From contig CAIIXF020000007.1 in NCBI GenBank assembly GCA_903813345.2, positions 9,803,730-9,867,729 of the forward strand: a stretch of 64,000 nucleotides of DNA. The letters run 5' to 3'. Both the position numbers and the translations under genes were made by a program. Positions 50,101 to 59,052 of the stretch are shown here, piece by piece. Under the pieces are notes generated by a model. It did not search any database. It saw nothing but the letters and a program-made list of their open reading frames with translations, and was not told the DNA's origin. This DNA comes from Owenia fusiformis (lineage: Eukaryota > Annelida > Polychaeta > Sabellida > Oweniidae). Numbering within the stretch: position 1 is the stretch's first letter; every line of letters starts with the position of its first letter.

Positions 50101-50986
50101 GGGACGTTAAGATTGGTCTTTAACACATACCTCTGATTGTTGGATATAGGGAAGGGGGCTTAACACAGGGGCTTGCAGTAAGATCAGGTAACTATCATTT
50201 GAGGAAATCGTATGTTGAATTAGGAAGTTAGGGTTTAAAATATTAAGGAAATCAATATCTGCGTAAAAATTACCTTTCCTTTTAACCCCATTCGGTACAT
50301 TGGTTAATAAACAGAGTGGTGAGTCAAAGTGCAGTAATAAGATTAGGATGGCCTTAAGTTCAGATCATACTGACTTTGCTTTAGGTCAGAGTGTTTTTCC
50401 CGAATTAACCAAGTGTACCATAATTTATTTGTTTGAAGGCCTGTTATTTAGTGTCAAGGCTAACATTACCAATGTGCTTATTTATGTCATTCAACCCTCT
50501 TAGGCTCAAATGTTATTTTTATGTCTTTTTTACCCCTCCCCATTTTTGCTCATGATTAAACTCTAATCATCCCAAATACAACATTAATGAAACATGTTGA
50601 TTAATGTTTTATTGGGTTTCATATTTATGTCACAACCACAAGGGTGACATATTGTTGTTATGGTCTCCAACTTTTTGTGGATGGTGTGCAGAGTTCGGCA
50701 GTTGGTGTCCAGCATTCAGTGGTCAGTGTCTGTAACAAATGGCAGGTGGTGACATTTTGCATTTGAATGCCTTGTTCTTCATACTGAAATTTAATAACTA
50801 ATAGACTTTTCAAATAAAGTTGATATTTTAATGATTTAAAATCAAATCTGAATTTTTCAGTCGATGCGGATTATGGGTAAACTCATGAGGGAATGCTGGT
50901 ATCACAATGGTGCTGCACGGCTTACTGCGCTACGTATCAAGAAAACTTTAGCTTCTCTCAAAGAGTCACATGATATAAAAGTGTAA
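30273..50986 (+). CDS. TGFBR1-like: TGF-beta/activin type I receptor kinase, copy 2 (complete, spliced)
   Basis: Exons 30273-30345, 38553-38688, 39658-39818 (or 39964-40106), 43833-43980, 44206-44327, 44728-44958, 47643-47810, 48122-48205, 48488-48688, 49786-49916 and 50861-50986 join in phase into about 526 residues (520 with the alternative exon), close to the 503 of human TGFBR1. Order: signal peptide (1-25), cysteine-rich three-finger ectodomain ending in a CCxxxxxCN box (about 26-110), membrane helix (139-161), GS domain ([20 protein letters not shown], about 202-222), kinase with P-loop GLGRYGKV, Lys254 in VAVKI, L45 loop ADNKDVGPW (287-295), HRDLKSKN (353-360), DLG (373-375) and C-terminal [11 protein letters not shown]. 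It is of the ALK4/5/7 Smad2/3 class. The GS stretch has a Cys insertion relative to the usual TTSGSGSG, and the L45 loop has V and P where DNGT is usual. Three in-frame ATGs occur at 30273, 30276 and 30285; I chose the first. Confidence 0.93.
30970..31797. mobile_element. 828-bp TIR element, 133-bp arms, in copy 2 intron 1
   Basis: The left arm 30970-31102 and right arm 31665-31797 are near-perfect inverses (tactactttttt..., ...gttgcgtc). The 560-bp interior has no transposase frame, so it is a non-autonomous DNA or foldback element. I could not define a convincing target duplication. Confidence 0.8.
31809..32127. repeat. Inverted repeat next to the LINE insertion
   Basis: Arms of about 80 bp (31809-31890 and 32047-32127, including gcaagtattggagcgctg) face each other. 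The right arm ends exactly at the left target duplication of the LINE. Sequence beyond the LINE (gatactgatgtaagca) weakly continues the arm, suggesting the LINE landed in an older palindrome. Confidence 0.65.
32115..32127 (+). repeat. LINE target site duplication, left
   Basis: The 13-mer ggattgatgatac directly abuts the poly-T run and is repeated exactly at 37203-37215, bracketing the LINE. Confidence 0.85.
32392..36155 (-). pseudogene. LINE ORF2: endonuclease and reverse transcriptase, one frameshift
   Basis: Reading down from 36155, the first 743 residues contain an AP-endonuclease domain ([29 protein letters not shown]) and reverse transcriptase ([64 protein letters not shown], catalytic [10 protein letters not shown]). 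The frame then meets TAG at 33924 just after an A-rich run (gaaaaaacaaaatag). Homology resumes in another frame ([20 protein letters not shown]) and continues to 32392, including a C-terminal CxxC-H-C knuckle (CVLCN...HGFLKC). A one-base loss in the A-run explains the break, or a sequencing error there. It is otherwise complete, about 1,250 residues, typical of L1/Tx1-clade ORF2. Confidence 0.88.
36926..37202 (-). pseudogene. LINE ORF1 remnant, C-terminal part
   Basis: An open frame reads inward from the LINE 5' edge through [38 protein letters not shown] and [20 protein letters not shown] to a stop at 36926. I do not recognise the family. Its place upstream of ORF2, on the same strand and inside the target duplications, suggests the end of ORF1, cut off by 5' truncation. 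The frame runs on past the truncation point into host sequence, but that part is chance. Confidence 0.5.
37203..37215 (+). repeat. LINE target site duplication, right
   Basis: This exact copy of ggattgatgatac marks the 5' end of the LINE insert. Confidence 0.85.
37380..37632. repeat. Imperfect foldback in copy 2 intron 1
   Basis: Arms of about 60 bp (gtaatgtcgacgtgtggggt to ttcgacacttcc, and aaggtgtcaaagttacccca to cgacgttacacccc) are inverses with small indels. The element looks like an old MITE. Confidence 0.5.
38553..38688 (+). CDS. Copy 2 exon 2, proximal ectodomain
   Basis: This 136-bp exon (acceptor ttctccag, donor gtaagt) enters in phase 1 and leaves in phase 2. It encodes [20 protein letters not shown] and ...[12 protein letters not shown], six cysteines of the type I receptor three-finger fold, with a possible N-glycosylation site NET. 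The next exon must supply the G-C that follows AYG. Confidence 0.9.
38689..39657 (+). other. Copy 2 intron 2
   Basis: This intron of 969 bp contains no repeat or extra exon that I can recognise. Confidence 0.6.
39658..39818 (+). CDS. Copy 2 exon 3a, distal ectodomain, version A
   Basis: This 161-bp exon (acceptor tttgtag, donor gtaagt) enters in phase 2 and leaves in phase 1. It encodes [17 protein letters not shown], ...[20 protein letters not shown], with cysteine spacing C-x14-C-x13-CC-x5-CN, the closing box of TGF-beta superfamily receptor ectodomains, and a glycosylation site NVT. Its partner exon 3b follows after only 145 bp. Confidence 0.93.
39964..40106 (+). CDS. Copy 2 exon 3b, alternative distal ectodomain, version B
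   Basis: This 143-bp segment (acceptor tatctttctag, donor gtcggt) has the same entry phase 2 and exit phase 1 as exon 3a. It encodes [17 protein letters not shown], ...[13 protein letters not shown], spacing C-x14-C-x11-CC-x4-CN, clearly homologous to exon 3a but very different in sequence. Splicing both exons into one message would shift the frame and reach TAG within exon 3b, so they can only be used one at a time. The donor gtcggt is weak. If intron 3 were retained, the frame would continue 53 codons to a stop at about 40265, which would give a secreted ectodomain. Confidence 0.85.
41526..41895. mobile_element. Tc/mariner-type MITE, 370 bp
   Basis: The ends cagggtgtcctttat and its inverse (tttatggacatcctg) are flanked by TA on both sides, as for Tc/mariner insertions. 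The interior has no transposase. Related cagggtgtcaaataagtc ends occur near 61229 and 55532 (cagggcgtc). Confidence 0.6.
42394..42876. mobile_element. Foldback element with gcgaac-rich arms
   Basis: The outer arms (tcctagacttccaacaacgc... and ...gcgttggtggaagtctagga) are clear inverses over at least 100 bp, with indels further in. Both arms contain repeated cgcgaac words. There is no coding frame. Confidence 0.75.
43833..43980 (+). CDS. Copy 2 exon 4, transmembrane segment
   Basis: This 148-bp exon (acceptor cttatag, donor gtaaca) enters in phase 1 and leaves in phase 2. It encodes [14 protein letters not shown], the helix [20 protein letters not shown] and the basic stop-transfer [12 protein letters not shown]. 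It follows either exon 3a or 3b in frame. Confidence 0.9.
44206..44327 (+). CDS. Copy 2 exon 5, juxtamembrane and GS domain
   Basis: This 122-bp exon (acceptor atttag, donor gtagac) encodes [20 protein letters not shown] and ...[19 protein letters not shown]. The last part is the GS box phosphorylated by type II receptors. It is longer than the standard TTSGSGSG and contains a cysteine. Confidence 0.88.
44728..44958 (+). CDS. Copy 2 exon 6, GS end and ATP-binding lobe
   Basis: This 231-bp exon, the same size as in vertebrate TGFBR1, encodes [13 protein letters not shown] (FKBP12-docking and activation segment), P-loop [13 protein letters not shown] with the ATP-anchoring Lys, and [16 protein letters not shown]. 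The donor is gtaaga. Confidence 0.93.
45196..45612. mobile_element. 417-bp MITE with about 60-bp TIRs
   Basis: The left end aggggaggcatcaaaag... continues through tcaatgtctgatag to aaataaatctagttt; the right end is its inverse (aaactagatttatttagttt ... cttttgatgcctcccct). G-rich runs lie just inside both arms. There is no transposase frame. Confidence 0.8.
46107..46226 (+). repeat. Dispersed repeat, copy A
   Basis: The order gtcgccaccacaagtggtga, tatggtctccaattttttgt, ggtgacattttgcat is repeated with changes at 50627-50775. It is probably an old interspersed element; no ends are defined. Confidence 0.5.
47305..47621 (+). repeat. 53-bp tandem repeat, six copies, beside an acceptor
   Basis: Six near-identical copies of a 53-bp unit (agattttacatagccattgt, ccttccttgtgtgctaaata, gtgttgatgatat) end just upstream of the exon at 47643. 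The last copy grades into the acceptor region. Unlike the 74-bp array in copy 1, the unit contains no exon sequence. Confidence 0.92.
47643..47810 (+). CDS. Copy 2 exon 7, L45 loop exon
   Basis: This 168-bp exon (acceptor tatctgcag, donor gtaata) encodes [20 protein letters not shown] and ...[18 protein letters not shown]. Bases 47643-47734 are nearly identical to copy 1 1185-1276, the rest is diverged. Confidence 0.93.
48122..48205 (+). CDS. Copy 2 exon 8, catalytic loop
   Basis: This 84-bp exon (acceptor ttttcag, donor gtacgt) encodes [19 protein letters not shown] and ends inside the DLG glycine codon. Confidence 0.93.
48488..48688 (+). CDS. Copy 2 exon 9, activation segment
   Basis: This 201-bp exon (acceptor ctttag, donor gtaagg) encodes [36 protein letters not shown] and [20 protein letters not shown], ending RRCNACG. 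Confidence 0.93.
48689..49785 (+). other. Copy 2 intron 9, no array
   Basis: This 1,097-bp intron is the counterpart of the copy 1 intron with the 74-bp array. It has no tandem repeat and no extra copies of the following exon start. Confidence 0.8.
49786..49916 (+). CDS. Copy 2 exon 10, kinase C-lobe
   Basis: This 131-bp exon (acceptor attgcag, donor gtacat) encodes [20 protein letters not shown] and ...[12 protein letters not shown]. It is the paralogue of copy 1 19865-19995. Its start is gcatag, lacking the cag|gtat overlap seen in copy 1. Confidence 0.94.
50627..50775 (+). repeat. Dispersed repeat, copy B, in copy 2 intron 10
   Basis: This relative of 46107-46226 shares cacaaccacaagggtgacat, atggtctccaactttttgtg and caggtggtgacattttgcat in the same order and orientation. 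Confidence 0.5.
50861..50986 (+). CDS. Copy 2 last exon, kinase C-terminus
   Basis: This 126-bp exon (acceptor tttttcag) encodes [33 protein letters not shown] and KESHDIKV, with TAA at 50984-50986. Confidence 0.94.
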   Translation, partial: SMRIMGKLMRECWYHNGAARLTALRIKKTLASLKESHDIKV

Positions 50987-52660
50987 CATATGGTGCCACC
51001 TATCTGTACAGTAATGATAATGATAGAAATAATGTTGAAAGATGAAAGAGATAATGTTGAAAGAAGACAGAGATAATGTTGAAAGAAGACAGAGATGATG
51101 CTTAATGCTAGATAGATATAAAATCTTGATAAGAGAGAAGGTAGCTGAAATGAATATGGATGACATGTTGACTGCAGAAATAGTGTGATAAAGAGGCATC
51201 CAGAGAATGTCACCAAGATGGACTGAGCTGGCCAAAAGCTGAAGATCTAAACTGAAAGGTGCATATTAATGATATGAGCATAATGCCGACACCTAGGATA
51301 ATGTAAACACCTACAATAATGCAAACATCTACAATAAAGTACACCTACAATAATGCAATGTGTCAAGCAAAACAGCCATCAGCAAGTTGTCACCCATGTT
51401 ACTCAATAGCATTAATAGCATCTCAAGAATATTATGATGCTGCATTGTGGGTAAGCAGTACCTCTCTTGTCATGTTCGAGAGCAGACAATGTGTTATGTT
51501 CTAATGATTTATAGCGGATAAGTGTTAAAGTAAGCCAAGAATGTATGAAGGTTAACATGTGTAATATACGCAGATGTGAATAACCTTGAGAAGTTGAGAA
51601 ATAATCAGCAACACTGCAGTAGAGATGGAACAGCTTAACTGGGATATGATAGCTCTAGTCAAACACGATTGCATTCAGACAATGTTTCTCTAAGATACAA
51701 CAAATACAGGCCCAGAATGTAAACAATTCACTCAAGTGCAGATAACACAATGAAACAATTAACACCTGTTCGATTTTCTGATCGTAAATCTTTCAAAGAA
51801 ATAATATTTTAAAACGTGATAGAGTCACAGATGAGTTGAATCTCGGCTCAGAATAAACACTGAAACTAAGTAAAACTTGGATTGTTTCCTTTGTGATCGG
51901 CAGTGGCACATAGTGCTTTAACAAAGGGTTCCAATGTTAAGGGGAGGACAATGTTCAAGGAAGTATCAACATTGTATCAATTGATTACTTCTAATATAAA
52001 TTCTGAGATATTCGTTTAAATTTTACTCCTCTTGTGAGTTTTTTACATAATAATGAAAAGGGGATATAATGTGTGATTAGGTTTACAAAATGGATTTTAT
52101 CATTTTACATGTACTTAACTGAGGAAGATTTTCCAAATGCTTATGACATCACTGACTTATGAATCCAATCTTATGAGTGTTGTTAAAAATAATTCACAGG
52201 CTATTGTTTTATCAAATCTGACATTTAGAAGAAATATTGAGTAAATAATTGAACATTTTGAAGATTGCAGCAAACTAGAGGTACCCAACTTTTCAATAAA
52301 GTCTAGAATAGAGAAAAACATTTTGTTTGACTTAAATAGGACATCTTAGTAATGTAGTACCCAAGAATATGCTTATTTATAGTAAATTCCCTTTGCATTG
52401 AAAAATGGCATTCATTTGGTCAGATTCTTTGGTCATGTTGCACCAGTATGTGTTTTATGTATATAAGGTGTATATAAGCATAAGGCATGTATGTACAGAA
52501 ATATTGTCAGTTCTGTGTATATTTAATAGACATGTATAGTTCATAGATATCGTATACTGTACAGTGTAAATTAACTAAATCTAGTTTGATATATCTTTTA
52601 GTTTTTACCTTTCATTTAGTACACCAGATCAAAGAAATCATGTTCAGGTTTACAATTATA
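50987..52660 (+). other. 3' flank of copy 2
   Basis: This holds the presumed 3' UTR. Short tandem units occur at 51036-51100 (gataatgttgaaagaagaca) and 51285-51350 (acacctacaataatgcaa). An AATAAA lies at 51852-51857, not proven to be used. No other coding exon is seen. Confidence 0.45.
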
Positions 52661-53225
52661 ACTAGGCATGTTTAGGTTTCCGATGACATGTTCAGGTTAC
52701 CAATGACATGTTCAGATTACCAATAACATGTTCAGATCAGACATATTCAGATTAACAATGACATACATGTTCAGATCAGACATGTTCAGGTTACTGATAA
52801 CATGTTCAGATCAGAAATATTCAGATTAATGATGACATGTTCAGATCAGACATGTTAAGATTACCAATGACATACATGTTCAGATCAGACACGTTCAGGT
52901 TACTGATGACATTCAGGTTACTGATGACATGTTCAGATCAGACATGTTCAGGTTACTGATGACATGTTCAGATCAGACATATTCAGGTTACTGATGACAT
53001 GTTCAGATCAGACATGTTAAGATTACCAATGACATACATGTTCAGATCAGACACGTTCAGGTTACTGATGACATATTCAGGTTACTGATGACATGTTCAG
53101 GTTATTGGTGACATGTTAGATCAGACATATTCAGGTTACTAATGACTTGTTCAGATCAGACATGTTCAGGTTACCAGTGACATGTTCAGTTTACCGACGA
53201 CATGTTCAGATTACAGCTGAAATGT
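52661..53225 (+). repeat. Degenerate minisatellite, gacatgttcagatcagacatg type
   Basis: Short units built from gacatgttcaggttactgat and gacatgttcagatca alternate irregularly over about 560 bp. The repeats have no open frame and no relation to the 26-bp family. Confidence 0.9.
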
Positions 53226-54013
53226 TAAGTATATTTTCCTGTAACAAACATGCTATAGTATCACGCTTCAGCATTGAATTGATTCTAATGATACTGATTT
53301 TAGTTAACAATACGCAACCCCTCTAAAGTTCAACTGACATTTAGTTGTAATGAAAGATCAATAGATTTTGATAAGTTACTAATTTTTTATAAGTCACATA
53401 TTGCATGTGATATCATATGATATGAAGCGATATCATATTTATCACGAAGCTGTTATTATTATTTTATATTAATGTCAGGATGACTTGGAATGAATACTAA
53501 TAGTAAACTGAGTGCAACTCATTAATAAGCTGATATCGAGTAAAAGCATATATTGGATTCACCCCAGGAATCATTTTTTTCAAAATTAAAAATCTGTAAA
53601 GCCAAAAATATATATGTTATTTTCTAGATATTCAAACATGTGCATGGAATAACCGATTAAATGTTCTTGCCAAAAAGCTACACTGTTAATAGATATCATG
53701 AATATTGATGATGTTATTCCACTATTGTTAACATGATCAGGGGATAATCCACTGTACAATAACATTGTTATTATAGTTATTTTAAATTGCTTTTAGTTGC
53801 CATGGTAATGAGCCTGGAATTGTAAACTGAAGAGTTGATATTCAAGTATACAAGCTGTAAACTTGCTTTTAAGATGTAGATATTTTTTAGAAAACTTTGT
53901 CTGTTCAAACCTCATTTTCTATCAATCAGTATTATTGCCACTTTAAATCTGGAAAGTACGTATATAATTTATGTGTAATAAAATGCATATTGAGGAATTT
54001 GATTGGTCTATAT
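53226..54013 (+). other. Intergenic, no gene seen
   Basis: AT-rich sequence without recognisable exon or repeat. Confidence 0.5.
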
Positions 54014-54142
54014 TGGGGCAATCACAGGTGCTCCCTGGGTAATAAGAGTGTAGGACCTCCCTGCAATTAAATAAATCCAACTTTAATTGCAAGGAGACCC
54101 CACACTCTTATTACCCTTACCCAGGGGCACCTGTGGGGGCAA
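54014..54142. repeat. 129-bp palindrome
   Basis: Arms of about 60 bp (ggggcaatcacaggtgctcc, ctgggtaataagagtgt, tgcaattaa) face each other around a short centre. This is probably a MITE hairpin. Confidence 0.7.
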
Positions 54143-56122
54143 TTGACAATATACATAGATTCAAAGCAGTGATTTCCTCAACATTGAAGGTTTGGAAGCC
54201 TGTATACAGTTGAGAAATAAAAAAAATACCATTGCACTCTTATCCTTACCTGTCAAGATTTCCAATTATATCCTTACCTTGATTGATTATATCCTTACCT
54301 TGATTGATCTAGTTTTATAGATTTCATTAGGTAAAGTAAACTGAAGGATGCATCACTTTAAGCATAATTTTTTAAGACAAACGTCAGTAAATGTCTTCTC
54401 ACTGTCAACAGAAATTCATTAAGGCTCGGGTGTAATAAACTAGAATCTAAAGATGGGTTTCCTCTTGTTTTAAGGTGATAAGGAACTACATGTACTTCAA
54501 AATTTCTGATCAGTTAGGGATCAAGCCATTCAAGGGTGACAAAAATCAAGACTTCAATGGTGTATTCTTAATGAAGCAAATATGTGCAGTGTCCTACCTG
54601 TGTACCTAGCTTGAAAAAAACTGAAATTGGTTGGATTTAGACACTTCAAATGCTTCAAAGATATGAGGAAATAACAGTCGATGTTAAATAACTTGAGCTT
54701 TTGCCAATCATATTCCTTAATATGACAAAAGAATATATTAGGGATATTTTTATTACTGTCACTTGCACTAAAGCTCGAAATGAATATTTACAATATGGTC
54801 ATTTCTTGAAGACTTCATATTTAACACTGCATTTGCACTGATTCTGATAGTGAAGCTTATTACTGTTTTCCATTCATGGAACTGTCGTAACTTACGATTT
54901 AGTGGCAAGTCATTGTTTATCCAATAGTAGGCCAATGTAAGTTCGTAAGTTATGATTATGCCAAAAATGGAACCCTTAGATTAAGTCAAATGAGATATTA
55001 CAGTTGAAAAGAATATTTGTATAAATGTCACGGATTGAGAAAATTAAAATTGGTAGTTGATATCTCAGACTTGTTTTAAACATAAAAATGATGTGTATGT
55101 ATCTTTAGAATACATTTATTTTAGTACTGAATGCTTGCATTGATATACGTATGATGAAGAAAAAATCATGTGTTTTTAAATTCAATTTTGATTGTGAAAG
55201 AAATGTATCAGGAAATTGACATTATGGAAAATGAGTGCAATAAAGGACATGTACATTTCCAATGAACTCTGTGTTAAAGTGTTTGTTTCTTTTCATGGTA
55301 CATGCTATGGTTTCCCTTTCATTCCTAATTTTGTTATTATTTCCTCTCCGAAATATTTTTTTGTTGGATTTTGATGATATTTTGTCACAAGTTAGTCTGT
55401 ATCTGTATTATATGGGTTGATCACATCTTAAACAATAATGGTGGACTGTGATTGGTCAGTTTTCATCACATGGCCATTTGTTTTCCTTGAGGTGACATTT
55501 CGATATATCACTCTCCATCACGTAATATACAGGGCGTCAAATAAGTCTGTTCTCCCCCCTTAACTTTTTTATCATACTTTCCCATATATCATTTTGAAGC
55601 TCATGGAAAATGCTGATCACCCTCAAAAAAATCAATAATGAAATCTTATTTGAATAAGCAAATAATTTTTTCAATTTTTATGTTATGTTGTTCTTTTTCG
55701 CGAAAATTCTCAATGCACATAAGGCCAGGAAAATGTGTAACTTTAATATTCCTAACAGTCAAACATTTTTTTCTCTCAATTAACAGAGGACTCAAGGTAG
55801 ATATGGCTCTTGACCATAGTATAAATGCACCTGTCCGAATGATATGAGGAATATCCCTCCGATGATATCAATATTTGATATCGTCCTTGTGATATTCATA
55901 TCAAATCCCTCCAAAATACTGGTTTATAACATGCTGGAGAGTGATATATCACCTATTCGAACATGACTGTATTCACGCCTTCTATAAACTGTAAACAAAG
56001 TCAACCCTAGTAATACGTGTAATGTGTGACGTCATAACTGCGGGTCGTAGTAATGGCGGACCATAATGAATATTCCAAACATTTTGGTGAGTTTTCATGT
56101 TCGAATCGTAATATAGACCTCA
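54143..56122 (+). other. Intergenic, no gene seen
   Basis: The region has a short direct repeat (ttatatccttaccttgattg, 54266-54310), a mariner-like end near 55530 (acagggcgtcaaataagtc) and a 15-bp inverted pair (gatatatcactctcc at 55503, inverse ending 55950) that may mark a decayed element. No exon is seen. Confidence 0.45.
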
Positions 56123-56270
56123 GAGCAGGTGTAATATCGTAAAATACATCCCTAAGGGCTAGGCACAAAAGCTCTCGAACCACTCATTCCCTTCGGTCGT
56201 TCGGGGTACAGAAAACGTTTGTGCCTAGCCCTGCGGGGTGTATTCAACAATATAACCCCTGCCCTGCTCT
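56123..56270. repeat. 148-bp palindromic MITE
   Basis: Arms agagcagg...aagggctaggcacaaa and tttgtgcctagccctgc...cctgctct are inverses around a centre with cccttcggtcgttcgggg. It resembles the palindrome at 20554-20694 in size and layout. Confidence 0.7.
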
Positions 56271-57159
56271 TCGGTTTATATTTCTTAATTATAATGCTAT
56301 ACTGTCATCTCTCAGGACTTATCTAATGTCTGCTTTTAAGTCAACAAATATTTTGGTTGGAGGCGATTCAGAATTCACTTTATTTCTACAACTTTATAAC
56401 ATTATTACAGTTCCCACTCATCCACTTCATAGCAATATCACATATTACCTTGAAAATAAAGTGTAGTTACTTGTTACATGTGGTCTACATATTTTGCTAC
56501 CATTTGGCATCCTGGCTCCACCATTACATGTGGATTAGGAGGTGTTCATATTTCAAGGTTTTTAATATGTGAGTCAATGGGAGAAAAAAGTGTGAGGCAT
56601 TTGGATTAGAGGGGTGTTCAGATATATAGGTTTTACTGCACTCTATATTGACATACCACGCTGGGAGAAGATGATCCAAGTTGAATTCCTAAATATTATT
56701 TATAGATTTCATGAGTTTATATATGAAGTTAAAAGTTCAATTGTTCAAGCAAAAACCTGTATTTTATTGACAGTGAAGTTCTTTTTTAAAAGAAACTATC
56801 AAAATCATAAGATTAGGAATTTTGATAAAATGTTTAATTTCCATGTTGGAAATTGTCAGAATAAATCTTGAAAATTTCAATAAGAATGGTTGTTCCATTG
56901 CAAATATAGAGTAAAAAAACATGACTGCATCATTCAACCTGGCTGGGGTACTATACATGTAGCTAAAAAAATATAGCAAAAGTCAAGCTTTTGCTAAGTG
57001 AAGCAAGATTCTGGATCAATTTTATTTCTAGTATGATCTTTTCAAAAGATGGAACTACTGATATATAAACAATATTCTGTGATGTAATGTTACAGTTGAA
57101 ACTTCATGGCCAATCTGAACAGTACCATTGTATCTGAACAATACCATTTCAGGTATGGC
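56271..57159 (+). other. Intergenic, no gene seen
   Basis: AT-rich sequence; short frames have no recognisable content. Confidence 0.5.
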
Positions 57160-57164
57160 ATTTT

Positions 57165-58455
57165 CACGGCGTATAACCCAAACGCTCTTACATGCACGAC
57201 GGAGCGTTTCATTACTGAAATTAAACAAAGAAACGCTCCGGAGTAGGAAAACTGGCTGGCGGGAATGATGAGGTCTGACGATTTCCCCAATAATGGGAAT
57301 AAGAGGTATGAGTTACATATTTCGAGTATACCATTCGATGGTTGTGATATTCATGTTGTACTTGGCTGGCTGTTGACGTTTGAAGCAATTAGGAAGAGAT
57401 GTACGAAGCAGTATCGTTATCAAAATCCAAAAACGTATTTGTCATTCTACCGGTCAAAACCCCTTTATGTCGATACATGTGATTAGTTGAGCAAAGATTA
57501 GAGCACCAACGTATATTTTAGTCAAATTCCAATGCTTCAACGCACCATACATTATCGTAATAGTGATTTTATGACCGAGAATCCAGTCTTAAAATGATGA
57601 CATTCTCATATTCAAGAAACGCTCCGATCTGGTTAACACAGTGAACTGGAAACGCTCCGGTAGTCTAGATCTGTTTAGGAAATATATAGCTTGCCTTTCC
57701 TTTTCAGGAAGAGAAAGAAAAGATCTATTATACCCCTTGGCATCAAAAGAAGAGAGATTAATTCACATATAAATTTTCGTTTTTTCTATAGTTTTATGAT
57801 TTAGCACACATGTAAGCATGACATCCTCTAATGTAGGCTTAAATCAGCTTGTTGCACACGTTTAGCACCACCAGGTTCAGATGTTTCAATTTGCCTAACA
57901 AGTACAACACGTTTGTGAGAGAAAGATTCGATTCGGAACTCTTCTCTAATAATCTGAAAATGATATCAAAACAAAATGGTAATAGCGTTTCTAAAATTGT
58001 GTTCTAAATCGACGGAGCGTTTCAAGGAAAACAAGCGATTTCTTGAGAACAAATAATGGATTTGGACTTGGATTTTAGGAAATGAGAATATACGAGTTTG
58101 TGATCTACTACTTTAACAGAAAGATTAACGTTTTCATAGAAATACTAGTTTAATTCGTAATTTGTGGTCAACTCGTCATCTTCAGATTCGTTCGATCTAC
58201 ACTACGGAGCTTTGATCAAGCAAATAACAGTTTACCACCAGAAGTTGAATAAATAAGATCTTTGCTCACGGTATTGTTCATCGAATGGTACATAATACTT
58301 CACCATAACATATGATATGTAAGAGAAACGAGAGAAACAATACTGACGGTCATAGTGGAATCTTCATAAGCCGCCATTTTATTTCGCTCTGGAGCGTTTC
58401 CGCGTAAATGAAACGCTCCGTCGTGCATGTAGGAGCGTTTGGGTTATACACCGTG
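57165..58455. mobile_element. 1.3 kb TIR element with repeated gaaacgctccg motif
   Basis: About 50-bp terminal inverted repeats start cacggcgtataacccaaacg and include gcacgacggagcgtttcatt. The direct repeat atttt lies just outside each end (57160-57164, 58456-58460), a possible 5-bp target duplication. The word gaaacgctccg or its inverse recurs inside (about 57206, 57229, 57618, 57648, 58013, 58391, 58409). No transposase frame is seen. Repeated subterminal motifs of this kind are typical transposase-binding sites. Confidence 0.75.
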
Positions 58456-58754
58456 ATTTTTGAGTATGGTACTATACACACACAACTTTGGATTTGAATG
58501 GTACCACACCATACTGTGATTTCAGAGGTGGGTGTGCAGCTTCTTGTCTTACATCAAACCCTCTACCAAACGCCTCATCCTTTCTCGTCTCTAATACAGG
58601 CTGGATGAGGAAATGGATGTGGTTGACCACTTGATGCAAAATAATACAGCTAGATTCTGTACATAGTGGTGGTAGTTCATTTTGAAAGACTTAACAAATG
58701 AATTTTTACATATCATTTTGATGATAAAGTGTATGGTCCCTACCAGGCCCAGGG

Positions 58755-59052
58755 TCAATTGTTGTGTTCTAAAGCTGTATATTCTGCATCAGTTGTTCCA
58801 ACATTGATGTTATTGTTTTCAGGTTCGAGTGTTTCATAGTCTTTTTCAGGTTCAAGAGCTAAATAGTCTGCTCCAGGATTGGCTACTTCATTGGTGTAAT
58901 TGAGGTTCTCTATCACACTTGGATCTCTTACTAGTATTTCATCATAAACATCATGTTGTTGGATATTGTCATATTGAGCTTGGCTGTTCATGTTATTGTC
59001 TTGAAGTTCTACAGCAGTATTGTCTGCTCCTGGTTTAGTGCAGGTTACACAT
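58755..59052 (-). CDS. Receptor cytoplasmic-tail exon
   Basis: This exon (acceptor atactttag on the minus strand) enters in phase 2 and encodes CVTCTKPGADNTAVELQDNN, then five YxxL/I motifs: YDNI, YDEI, YLAL, YETL, YTAL. Two pairs (YDNI/YDEI and YLAL/YETL) are each separated by five residues. The tail is acidic and ends EYTALEHNN. Confidence 0.85.
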
